Shown: positions 1-5,586 of the stretch, in pieces | Numbering within the stretch: position 1 is the first letter of the stretch | Layout of the letters: each line of letters begins with the position of its first letter | Assembly (NCBI GenBank): GCA_007118045.1 | Contig: SKTG01000084.1 | Coordinates: forward strand, 1 to 5,586 | Reading direction: 5' to 3' | Source of the DNA: Nitriliruptoraceae bacterium | Lineage (GTDB): Bacteria > Actinomycetota > Nitriliruptoria > Nitriliruptorales > Nitriliruptoraceae | Length of the DNA stretch: 5,586 nucleotides | Made by a program: the position numbers and the translations under genes | The notes under the pieces: generated by a model | The model's database searches: none | What the model saw: the letters and a program-made list of their open reading frames with translations, nothing else | What the model was told of the DNA's origin: nothing

Positions 1-1
1 C

Positions 2-40
2 GACCCCCACCGTCCCGACCCGACCGAGGAGACCCCGTGA
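2..40 (+). CDS. 3' end of upstream gene, possibly rsmH (mraW)
   Basis: Reading from base 2, the frame is open for twelve codons (DPHRPDPTEETP) and ends at TGA 38-40. That stop overlaps the GTG start of the next gene as GTGA, the same junction seen between murE and murF further down. In most dcw clusters the gene before ftsL is rsmH, the 16S rRNA C1402 N4-methyltransferase, so this is the natural candidate. Only a hydrophilic Pro/Asp-rich tail is visible, with no RsmH motif, so the assignment rests on gene order and the overlap. The stretch could equally be a short non-coding leader before ftsL. Confidence 0.4.
   Translation, partial: DPHRPDPTEETP
26..31 (+). promoter_or_regulatory. Shine-Dalgarno site of ftsL
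   Basis: GAGGAG lies five bases before the GTG at 37. It is a strong match to the 16S rRNA 3' end and fixes the ftsL start. If the upstream gene really ends at 40, this site lies inside its last codons, as is common in coupled gene pairs. Confidence 0.75.
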
Positions 41-483
41 GCGCCGTCACCGCACCGCGGCGTCGCGCCCGCGACACCGAGCACGCGCCGCAGCAGCCCA
101 ACCACCTCCAGGTCGTCGAGGCGCCACCGAAGAAGCACACCCTCGCGTACGCGCTGAGCATCGTGGTGCTGCTCGGCGCCGCCACCTTCGGCGCCGTCAG
201 CCTCAACGCGCTGGCGGCCGCGGCCGCGGTCGAGACCCGCACGCTCGACGCTCAGGTGGCGGACTCGGAGCGGCTGTACGCCCAGCTCGTGGCGGACGTG
301 GCGGCGCTCGAGGACCCCGCGCGCATCCGCGACGCGGCCACGGACCTGGGCCTCGAACCGGCCAGCTCGGTGCGCCACCTCACCGTGGAACGCAACCTGC
401 CGGCCGACGGTGTCCCGGCTCCCACCGAGACCCCGGAGCGGACCCCAGATCCGCTCAAGCCCCTCCTGTCGGCGGAGCGCTAG
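37..483 (+). CDS. ftsL: Cell division protein FtsL (FtsL/DivIC family)
   Basis: A 148-residue single-pass membrane protein. Residues 1-34 are hydrophilic and basic (RRRAR at 8-12, KK at 32-33), which predicts a cytoplasmic N terminus. Residues 36-64 form one hydrophobic Ala/Val/Leu-rich segment. Residues 65-92 look like a short coiled coil (VETRTLDAQVADSERLYAQL). It is followed by the family-typical pattern in which a Leu-rich helix ends in DPARI and then A..LGLEP (residues 93-108). The rest (122-148) is a Pro/Thr-rich tail. In the family, FtsL joins FtsB/DivIC and FtsQ to recruit and activate the FtsW-FtsI septal synthase. These proteins diverge strongly in sequence, so the call relies on topology, the LGL motif and the position immediately before ftsI. 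The GTG start is supported by GAGGAG at 26-31. The TAG stop at 481-483 touches the ftsI ATG. Confidence 0.85.
   Translation: MSAVTAPRRRARDTEHAPQQPNHLQVVEAPPKKHTLAYALSIVVLLGAATFGAVSLNALAAAAAVETRTLDAQVADSERLYAQLVADVAALEDPARIRDAATDLGLEPASSVRHLTVERNLPADGVPAPTETPERTPDPLKPLLSAER
474..477 (+). promoter_or_regulatory. Shine-Dalgarno site of ftsI inside ftsL
   Basis: GGAG, within GGCGGAG at 471-477, sits six bases before the ATG at 484 and lies in the last codons of ftsL. It supports the ATG at 484 as the ftsI start and suggests coupled translation across the TAG-ATG junction. Confidence 0.6.
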
Positions 484-2598
484 ATGACGGGTCCCGCTCG
501 TTCCCGTCGCTTCGCGGCGCCCCGGGTCCGTACGACCTCCGGCGCGGCCCTGGGCGTGCGTCGGATCCGGTGGACGTTGGCGCTGTTCGCCGTCATCGTG
601 CTGGCGACGGTCGGCAAGCTCGTCGAGATCCAGGTCCTCAACGCCGATGCCTACGCGGAGAGCGGGATCCGGCAGCGGGCCCGGACGGTGGATCTACCCG
701 CGACGCGCGGACGCGTGTACGACCGCGACGGTGACGTGCTCGCGACCAGCGTGCAGTCGGCGGCGATCTACGCGGACCCACGCGCCTTCCGTCCCACCGA
801 GACACCGGACGGTACGGAGGTGCCCGCGGCGGCCGATCCGGCCCGCGTCGCGGCCGAGCTGGCGCCGGTGCTCGATGCGGACCCGGCGAAGCTCGAGCAG
901 CATCTCGACGACGAGTCCCACTTCGTCTACCTCGGGCGGCAGCTCGACCACGAGGTGGGGGAGCGGGTCCGCGAGCTGGAGCTGCCCGGGATCGGCGTGA
1001 TCGCGGAACCGGAGCGGGTCTACCCCGCCGGTGAGCTGGCGGCGCAGATCGTCGGTTTCACCGGCATCGACGGGGAGGGGCTGCAGGGCCTCGAGGCCCG
1101 CTACGACCCGGTGCTGGCTGGCAGTCCGGGCATGCTCGTGTTCGAGCGCGCGCCCGGCGGCCTCGACATCGCCTCCGGCGTCCGCGAGCTGGTGCCGCCC
1201 GAGGCGGGGACCGACCTGGTGCTCAGCATCGATCGCGAGATCCAGTACGTCGCGGAGCAGGCCGCCGCCTCGGCCCTCGAGGAGTTCGACGCGGCGGGGG
1301 CCACCGTCGTGGTGCAGGAGGTCGCGACCGGTGAGATGCTCGCGATGGCGAGCGCGCCCGGCTTCGACCCCAACCTCCGCGACGGGGACGAGGGCAACGC
1401 GAAGTGGCGCAACCGCGCCGTCACCGACGTCTTCGAGCCCGGCTCGACCCAGAAGGCGCTCACCGTCGCGGCCGCGCTCGAGGAGCAAACCGTCGAGTCC
1501 ACGAGCACCCTGGAGGTGCCGGACAACCTCGAGGTCTCCGGCAAGCGTTTCACCGACGCGGTGCGCCACGACACGGAGACCTGGACGGTCGCGGAGATCA
1601 TGGAGCGCTCCAGCAACGTCGGCACCATCAAGATGGCGCAGGAGCTCGGGGATGCGCGGCTCGAGGAGTACCTGCGCGACTTCGGGTACGGCAGGCCAAG
1701 CGGGCTCGGCTTCCCCGGTGAGGCCGACGGGCTGCTCATGCCGCACGAGTCGTGGTGGGGGACGTCGTTGCCCACCATCGCGATCGGCCACGGCGTCGGG
1801 GTCACGCTCGCGCAGCTGACCACCTCCTACGCCACGCTGGCGAACGACGGTCGGGTGGTGACCCCCTCCCTGGTCCGCGGCACCGTCGGCGAGGACGGCC
1901 GGTTGACCCCCGCCAACGCGCCGGACGAGCGCCAGGTCGTCTCCCCCGAGACCGCCCGGGAGATCCAGGCCATGTTGGAGCGGGCGGTCTCCGGCGAGGA
2001 CGGCACCGGGGCTCTCGCTCAGGTAGAGGGTTACCGTGTGGCGGGCAAGACGGGCACGGCCCGCAAGCCCGCCGAGGGCGAACGCGGCTACTCGAACGAG
2101 TACGTGGCCACCTTCACCGGCTTCGCGCCCGCGGACGACCCCCGGCTCGTCGTCGGGGTGATGGTCGACGAGCCGACGCCGTACTTCGGTGGCCTGGTCG
2201 CCGCACCGGTGTTCAGCGAGGTGATGGAGGCCGCCCTACGGGCGCGGCGCATCCCGGCCGACACGTCGGGGCAGGACCTCACGGTCGCCATGGACACGGC
2301 CCGCCAGCGCGTGGTCGAGGAGCTCGCGACGGCCGCCGTGCTGGCGGAGCTCGGCCTCGAGCACGAGGCGCCCGGCTCGCTGCCCGTCGGCAGCCCCGCC
2401 GGGGGCGACGGCGCCTCCGTGATCGACGTCGACGAGGCGGACGACGCCGACGAGGTGGACGGAGCGGACGAGGCGGACGAGGCGGACGGGGCCGAGGACC
2501 CGGCCGGGGGTCCGGCCGAGGCCGGCACCGGGTCGGAGGCCACGGACGCCGAGGCGTCGGGTCAGGCGGCCGACGAGCAGGGTGCCGACGACCCGTGA
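484..2598 (+). CDS. ftsI: Septal class B penicillin-binding protein FtsI (peptidoglycan D,D-transpeptidase)
   Basis: A 704-residue protein that cross-links stem peptides of septal peptidoglycan on the outer face of the membrane, working with FtsW. A short basic N terminus precedes one membrane segment at about 30-48. The PBP dimerisation domain follows, with RGRVYDRDG at 75-83, R-x-YP at 178-181 and G..GLQGLE around 196-204. The transpeptidase domain has all catalytic motifs: EPGSTQK with nucleophile Ser321 and Lys324, SSN at 376-378, GHGVGVT at 435-441 and KTGT at 522-525. The catalytic domain ends near residue 590. About 114 residues remain: a helix-like segment at 597-626, then an acidic tail from about 641 (24 Asp/Glu, no Lys/Arg) with seven D-x-A/V tripeptide repeats at 650-670. 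No PASTA domain is recognisable. The TAG-ATG junction with ftsL supports the septal FtsI identity over an elongation-type PBP2. Confidence 0.95.
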   Translation: MTGPARSRRFAAPRVRTTSGAALGVRRIRWTLALFAVIVLATVGKLVEIQVLNADAYAESGIRQRARTVDLPATRGRVYDRDGDVLATSVQSAAIYADPRAFRPTETPDGTEVPAAADPARVAAELAPVLDADPAKLEQHLDDESHFVYLGRQLDHEVGERVRELELPGIGVIAEPERVYPAGELAAQIVGFTGIDGEGLQGLEARYDPVLAGSPGMLVFERAPGGLDIASGVRELVPPEAGTDLVLSIDREIQYVAEQAAASALEEFDAAGATVVVQEVATGEMLAMASAPGFDPNLRDGDEGNAKWRNRAVTDVFEPGSTQKALTVAAALEEQTVESTSTLEVPDNLEVSGKRFTDAVRHDTETWTVAEIMERSSNVGTIKMAQELGDARLEEYLRDFGYGRPSGLGFPGEADGLLMPHESWWGTSLPTIAIGHGVGVTLAQLTTSYATLANDGRVVTPSLVRGTVGEDGRLTPANAPDERQVVSPETAREIQAMLERAVSGEDGTGALAQVEGYRVAGKTGTARKPAEGERGYSNEYVATFTGFAPADDPRLVVGVMVDEPTPYFGGLVAAPVFSEVMEAALRARRIPADTSGQDLTVAMDTARQRVVEELATAAVLAELGLEHEAPGSLPVGSPAGGDGASVIDVDEADDADEVDGADEADEADGAEDPAGGPAEAGTGSEATDAEASGQAADEQGADDP
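2431..2493 (+). repeat. Seven tandem 9-base units within ftsI (D-x-A repeat)
   Basis: Seven consecutive 9-base units start at 2431, 2440, 2449, 2458, 2467, 2476 and 2485, with consensus GACGAGGCG. Three copies are exact and the others differ by one to three bases. The array is in frame with ftsI and encodes DEA, DDA, DEV, DGA, DEA, DEA, DGA (residues 650-670). The unit is a multiple of three, so gain or loss of copies would not shift the frame. It probably arose by slippage and may vary in length between strains. Confidence 0.9.
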
Positions 2599-2646
2599 CG
2601 GTCGCGAGCGACGCGTGAGGTGCGCGGCCGTGACGGCACCCGCCGT

Positions 2647-2652
2647 TAGGCT
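2647..2652 (+). promoter_or_regulatory. Candidate -10 element before murE
   Basis: TAGGCT fits the TAnnnT form of actinobacterial primary-sigma -10 elements and is one of the few places in this gap with any T/A content. No convincing -35 hexamer lies 16-19 bases upstream; the nearest TTGACA-like string, GTGACG at 2630-2635, is only 11 bases away. If used, transcription would begin near 2659 and give a leader of roughly 170 bases before murE. This is a weak single-motif prediction. Confidence 0.25.
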
Positions 2653-2730
2653 CACGCGCGCCCGCAACGGGACCGGAGCGAGGCTCGGGACGCCCGCCCA
2701 CCCCCGCGCCGTCGCCGCTCCATCCGGGTC

Positions 2731-2760
2731 GCCCGTCCCCCCCTCCGTCTGCGGACGGGC
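2731..2760 (+). other. 8-bp inverted repeat (RNA hairpin) in the ftsI-murE gap
   Basis: GCCCGTCC at 2731-2738 is perfectly complementary to GGACGGGC at 2753-2760, with a 14-base C-rich loop. An alternative smaller stem uses the same right arm: CCGTC at 2745-2749 with GACGG at 2754-2758 around a four-base loop. The two pairings exclude each other. No T-run follows, so it is not a standard intrinsic terminator. It could be a leader structure, a transcript-end hairpin or a chance product of the high GC content. Confidence 0.35.
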
Positions 2761-2817
2761 CGTCGTGCGTGTCGCCCATCGGGAGCACGTCCACCACCAC
2801 CAGCCAACCCACGTCGT

Positions 2818-2823
2818 GAGGAG
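2818..2823 (+). promoter_or_regulatory. Shine-Dalgarno site that fixes the murE start
   Basis: GAGGAG lies four bases before the GTG at 2828. The spacing is slightly short but the match is strong. It favours the GTG at 2828 over in-frame GTGs further upstream, such as 2816 or 2582, none of which has a comparable site. Confidence 0.7.
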
Positions 2824-2827
2824 CACC

Positions 2828-4384
2828 GTGACCGCGCTGCTGTCCGACGTGGCCCGGGCGCTCGTCGACGTCGAGCACCGGGGTGGGGACGTGCCCCTCA
2901 CCGACGCCACCCACGACAGCCGCCAGGTCTCGTCGGGGACCCTGTTCTGCGCGATCCATGGCGCGAGCGCCGACGGGCACGACCACGCTCCCAGGGCCGT
3001 GAGCGCCGGCGCGCGGGCGTTGATCGTGGAGCGCTGGCTCGACCTCGACGTCCCCCAGCTCAAGGTCCCGTCGGTGCGTGCCGTGACCGGACCCGCGGCC
3101 GCCGTGGTGCACGGCCGGCCCAGCGAGGAGCTGGTCGTGGTCGGCACCACCGGGACCAACGGCAAGACGACGGTCAGCTACCTGCTCGAGGGAGCGTTCG
3201 CGGCGGCCGGTCGCGGGACGGGCGTGATCGGCACGGTCGAGACCCGGATCCACGGGACGCGCCTCCCCGGCCTGCGGACCACGCCCGAGGGCCCGGACCT
3301 GCAGCGGCTGCTCCGCGACATGCACACCCGGGGTGTGGACGCCGTGGCGATGGAGGTCTCCTCGCACGGGCTCGACCTGCACCGGGTGGACGGGACCCGC
3401 TTCCGGGTCGCGGTCTACACCAACCTCTCGCAGGACCATCTCGACTGGCACGGCTCCATGGAGGCCTACTTCACCGCCAAGGCGCGGCTGTTCACGCCCG
3501 AGCTCAGCGACCGGGGCGTGGTCTTCCTCGACGGCCCCTGGGCGGATCGACTGGTGCGTGAGGCTGGGGTGCCGCTGGTCACGCTCGGCCGTCAGCGGTC
3601 CGCCGACGTGCGGCTCGTCGAGGAGGACGTGAGGGTCGAGGGCGGTGCCGGCCGCCTGGTCGGCACCCTCACCGCCGCGGCGGTCGCCGGGTCACCGGAC
3701 GCGTCGGGCACCACGCTGGACCTGCGCGTGGGGACCACGTTGCCGGGGGCGTTCAACCTCGCGAACGCGGCCACGGCCGTCCTCGCGGCGATCGTGGCGG
3801 GCGTCCCGGCCGAAGCGGCGGCGGCGGGGGTGGCCGCCTGTCCAGGTGCCCCCGGTCGGCTCGAGCGGGTCGAGGTCGTCGACGGCCCGACGGTCTTCGT
3901 GGACTACGCCCACACCCCCGCGGCGATCACCCAGGTCGTCGACACCGTGCGCGCCGTGCAGCGGGACGACGCGCGGTTGCTGGTGGTCCTCGGCTGCGGC
4001 GGTGACCGTGACACCGCCAAGCGGGGCCCGATGGGCGCTGCGGCGGCGAGCGCGGACGTCGCCGTGCTGACGTCGGACAACCCGCGGACGGAGGATCCGG
4101 AAGCGATCCTGGCAGCGGTCGTGACCGGGGCCCGCGAGGCGGTTGCAGCCGGGGCGCCCGCCGACCTCCACGTGGAGGTCGATCGCCGTCGGGCGATCGC
4201 CCTGGCGCTCGCCGAGGCGCGACCCACCGACGTCGTCGTGATCGCCGGGAAGGGGCACGAGACCACCCAGGAGCTCGGGGACCGCACGATCGCCTTCGAT
4301 GACCGTGAGGTCGTCCGGGACCTGCTCGCCTCCGGTGGGGCGGTCACGCCCGGGTCGGCGGGTGCGACCGGGGGTGCCTCGTGA
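2828..4384 (+). CDS. murE: UDP-MurNAc-L-Ala-D-Glu:meso-diaminopimelate ligase MurE
   Basis: A 518-residue cytoplasmic ATP-dependent ligase that adds the third stem-peptide residue in peptidoglycan precursor synthesis. The N-terminal UDP-binding domain carries THDSR at 28-32 and GHDH at 50-53. The central ATPase domain has the P-loop GTTGTNGKTT at 106-115, TTPEG at 151-155, EVSSH at 176-180 and TNLSQDHLDWHG at 198-209. AYFTAK ends in Lys218, the position carbamylated in the family. GAFN at 307-310 precedes the C-terminal domain, which shows PGRLE at 342-346, DYAHTP at 359-364, GCGGDRD at 389-395 and GKGHE at 474-478. DNPR at 417-420 is the signature of meso-DAP-adding enzymes rather than Lys-adding ones. 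The frame stays open back to 2582, but those 82 extra codons are Arg/His/Pro-rich and unlike MurE; the length from 2828 fits the family. The TGA stop overlaps the murF start. Confidence 0.96.
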   Translation: MTALLSDVARALVDVEHRGGDVPLTDATHDSRQVSSGTLFCAIHGASADGHDHAPRAVSAGARALIVERWLDLDVPQLKVPSVRAVTGPAAAVVHGRPSEELVVVGTTGTNGKTTVSYLLEGAFAAAGRGTGVIGTVETRIHGTRLPGLRTTPEGPDLQRLLRDMHTRGVDAVAMEVSSHGLDLHRVDGTRFRVAVYTNLSQDHLDWHGSMEAYFTAKARLFTPELSDRGVVFLDGPWADRLVREAGVPLVTLGRQRSADVRLVEEDVRVEGGAGRLVGTLTAAAVAGSPDASGTTLDLRVGTTLPGAFNLANAATAVLAAIVAGVPAEAAAAGVAACPGAPGRLERVEVVDGPTVFVDYAHTPAAITQVVDTVRAVQRDDARLLVVLGCGGDRDTAKRGPMGAAAASADVAVLTSDNPRTEDPEAILAAVVTGAREAVAAGAPADLHVEVDRRRAIALALAEARPTDVVVIAGKGHETTQELGDRTIAFDDREVVRDLLASGGAVTPGSAGATGGAS

Positions 4385-5586
4385 TCGAGACGGAGCTGAC
4401 GCACCTCGCTGCGGTGACCGGCGGCCGCATCGTCGTCCCCGGGGACGTCGAGCGTCACGTCGTGGACGAGGTGACCACGGACTCGCGGGCCGTGCCGCCG
4501 GGGCGAACCCTGTTCGTCGCCCTGCGTGGCGAGCACGCGGACGGTCACGACCACGTCGGGGCGGCCGTGGCAGCCGGTGCGACGGCCGTGATGCTCGAGC
4601 ACGAGCCTGAGGGGCTCGCCGTGCCCGCCGTGGTCGTCGCCGACACCTGGACGGCGTTGCGCCGCCTCGGTCACGACGTGCGGGTCCGCGTCGGGCCCAC
4701 GGCCGTCGCGATCACCGGGTCCGTGGGCAAGACGACCGTCAAGGATCTCACCGCCGCGGCCGTCGCGGCGGGCAGGCGCACCCACGCCGCGCGGGGTTCG
4801 TTCAACAACGAGCTCGGCGTGCCCCTGACGTTGTGCGGGCTGCGGGCCGACACCGAGGTGCTCGTCGCCGAGATCGGCGCACGGCACGTCGGTGACATCG
4901 CCGACCTGGCCCCGCTCGTCGCCCCGGACGTCGCGGTCGTGACCGCCGTGGCCCCCGTCCACCTCGAGGTGTTCGGCACGATCGAGGCCATCGCCCGTGC
5001 CAAGGCCGAACTGGTCGGCTCCCTGGGACCAGAGGGGACCGCGGTGCTCAACCTCGCCGACCCACGGGTCGCCGCGATGGCCGACGGGGCACCGGCCACG
5101 ATCACCGTCGCGACCGACCGCCCCGACGCCGACGTGCACGCCACCGACGTCGTCCTCGACCGGTTGGCGAAGCCGCGCGGGACGGCCGTGACCCCGTGGG
5201 GCGAGGTCGAGCTGCGCCTACCGGTCGCGGGCCGCCACCAGCTCGACAACGCCCTGTTCGCCCTGGCGGTGGCCGGTCACCTCGGCGTCGACCTGAGCGC
5301 GGCGGCCGCGGCCCTGGCGGACGCGCCGGTCAGCCCCTGGCGCGGCGAGGTGACCGAGGTCGCCGGCATCACCCTGCTCAACGACGCCTACAACGCCAAC
5401 CCGACCTCGGTGGTCGCGGCCCTGCGCACCCTCGTGGCGATCGAACGCACCGGCCGGACGTTCGCGGTGCTCGGGGAGATGGCGGAGATCGGGCCGACGG
5501 CGGCCGCCGAGCACGAGGGCATCGGCAGGCGCTGCGCCGAGCTCGGCGTCGACCACCTGGTCGCGGTCGGCGACGTCGCCGCGGCC
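4381..5586 (+). CDS. murF: UDP-MurNAc-tripeptide:D-alanyl-D-alanine ligase MurF (3' end missing)
   Basis: Open for 402 codons to the window end with no stop, so partial; family members are usually about 450-480 residues, leaving perhaps 50-80 to come. MurF adds D-Ala-D-Ala to the UDP-MurNAc-tripeptide, completing the pentapeptide precursor in the cytoplasm. Visible motifs: TDSR at 33-36 and DGHDH at 54-58 in the N-terminal domain; P-loop TGSVGKTT at 112-119; FNNELGVPLT at 141-150; AEIGA at 164-168; HLEVFGT at 194-200; AKAE with the probable carbamylated Lys208; GRHQLDNA at 284-291; and NDAYNANPTS at 334-343 opening the C-terminal domain, followed by LGEMAEIG at 364-371. TGSxGKTT with FNNELGVPLT separates it from MurC, MurD and MurE. 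The GTG start overlaps the murE stop as GTGA. Only a weak GGGGG at 4370-4374 precedes it, consistent with translation coupled to murE. Confidence 0.96.
   Translation, partial: MIETELTHLAAVTGGRIVVPGDVERHVVDEVTTDSRAVPPGRTLFVALRGEHADGHDHVGAAVAAGATAVMLEHEPEGLAVPAVVVADTWTALRRLGHDVRVRVGPTAVAITGSVGKTTVKDLTAAAVAAGRRTHAARGSFNNELGVPLTLCGLRADTEVLVAEIGARHVGDIADLAPLVAPDVAVVTAVAPVHLEVFGTIEAIARAKAELVGSLGPEGTAVLNLADPRVAAMADGAPATITVATDRPDADVHATDVVLDRLAKPRGTAVTPWGEVELRLPVAGRHQLDNALFALAVAGHLGVDLSAAAAALADAPVSPWRGEVTEVAGITLLNDAYNANPTSVVAALRTLVAIERTGRTFAVLGEMAEIGPTAAAEHEGIGRRCAELGVDHLVAVGDVAAA

Noticed and set aside
2257..2595. A PASTA domain at the C terminus of FtsI.
   Set aside because: No VPdv-type opening or repeated beta-alpha-beta-beta pattern is visible; only an LGLE string resembles a PASTA end.
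1752..2618. A 288-codon + strand frame overlapping the 3' half of ftsI.
   Set aside because: Its product is almost all Arg and Gly, especially over the 9-base repeat, and lacks any recognisable domain. It is a frame shadow of ftsI.
2620..2649. A nine-codon mini-ORF (GTG to TAG) just after ftsI, possibly a leader peptide before the hairpin.
   Set aside because: It lacks a properly spaced Shine-Dalgarno and has no run of regulatory codons. Its TAG also overlaps the proposed -10, so the two cannot both be used as imagined.
2582..2827. An 82-codon in-frame N-terminal extension of murE starting at GTG 2582, overlapping ftsI.
   Set aside because: The extension is Arg/His/Pro-rich with no MurE-like sequence and no Shine-Dalgarno at its start. 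GAGGAG just before GTG 2828 gives a normal 518-residue MurE. The frame is open only because stop codons are rare at this GC content.
2910..4600. Similar N-terminal sequences in murE and murF (DSR, then DGHDH and AxAGAxA), as if from a recent duplication.
   Set aside because: This is the shared UDP-binding domain of the Mur ligase family. The resemblance is ancient and expected, not a sign of local duplication.
3904..5139. Long antisense open frames, for example 3904-5139 and 694-1791 on the minus strand.
   Set aside because: They lie entirely opposite strongly conserved genes, have Arg/Gly/His/Asp-skewed composition and show no domain. They are typical shadows of GC-rich coding DNA.

Overview
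The window is a segment of a division and cell wall (dcw) gene cluster from a very GC-rich bacterium, almost certainly an actinobacterium in the broad sense. The evidence is heavy G/C at third codon positions, frequent GTG starts and the gene order ftsL - ftsI - murE - murF, all on the + strand. The MurE sequence carries the signature for meso-diaminopimelate, so the wall is predicted to be of the meso-DAP type. The genus cannot be fixed from sequence alone. The acidic, Lys/Arg-free tail on FtsI would suit a deep-branching or salt-adapted actinobacterium, but that is only a guess.

Layout. Bases 1-40 probably hold the last codons of the upstream gene (rsmH/mraW by usual dcw order), ending in a TGA that overlaps the ftsL start as GTGA. 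ftsL (37-483) is a small single-pass membrane protein with a coiled-coil ectodomain. It abuts ftsI (484-2598) directly as TAG-ATG. ftsI encodes a class B penicillin-binding protein with all transpeptidase motifs and an unusual C-terminal extension ending in an acidic tripeptide-repeat tail. A 229-base gap (2599-2827) follows. It is the only real intergenic space and holds a candidate -10 element and an 8-bp hairpin. murE (2828-4384) then starts at a GTG behind a clear Shine-Dalgarno sequence. murF (4381 to beyond the window end) overlaps murE by GTGA and is cut off at the window edge.

How the genes work together. MurE and MurF are consecutive cytoplasmic Mur ligases: MurE adds the third residue (meso-DAP) to UDP-MurNAc-dipeptide, and MurF adds D-Ala-D-Ala to complete the pentapeptide. 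FtsI then cross-links those stem peptides at the septum, and FtsL belongs to the complex that activates septal synthesis. The tight junctions (GTGA, TAG-ATG, GTGA) point to translationally coupled expression, with a possible internal promoter before murE.

No previously undescribed system was found; this is a core housekeeping locus. The features most worth a second look are the FtsI C-terminal extension with its 9-base tandem repeat and the structured ftsI-murE gap.
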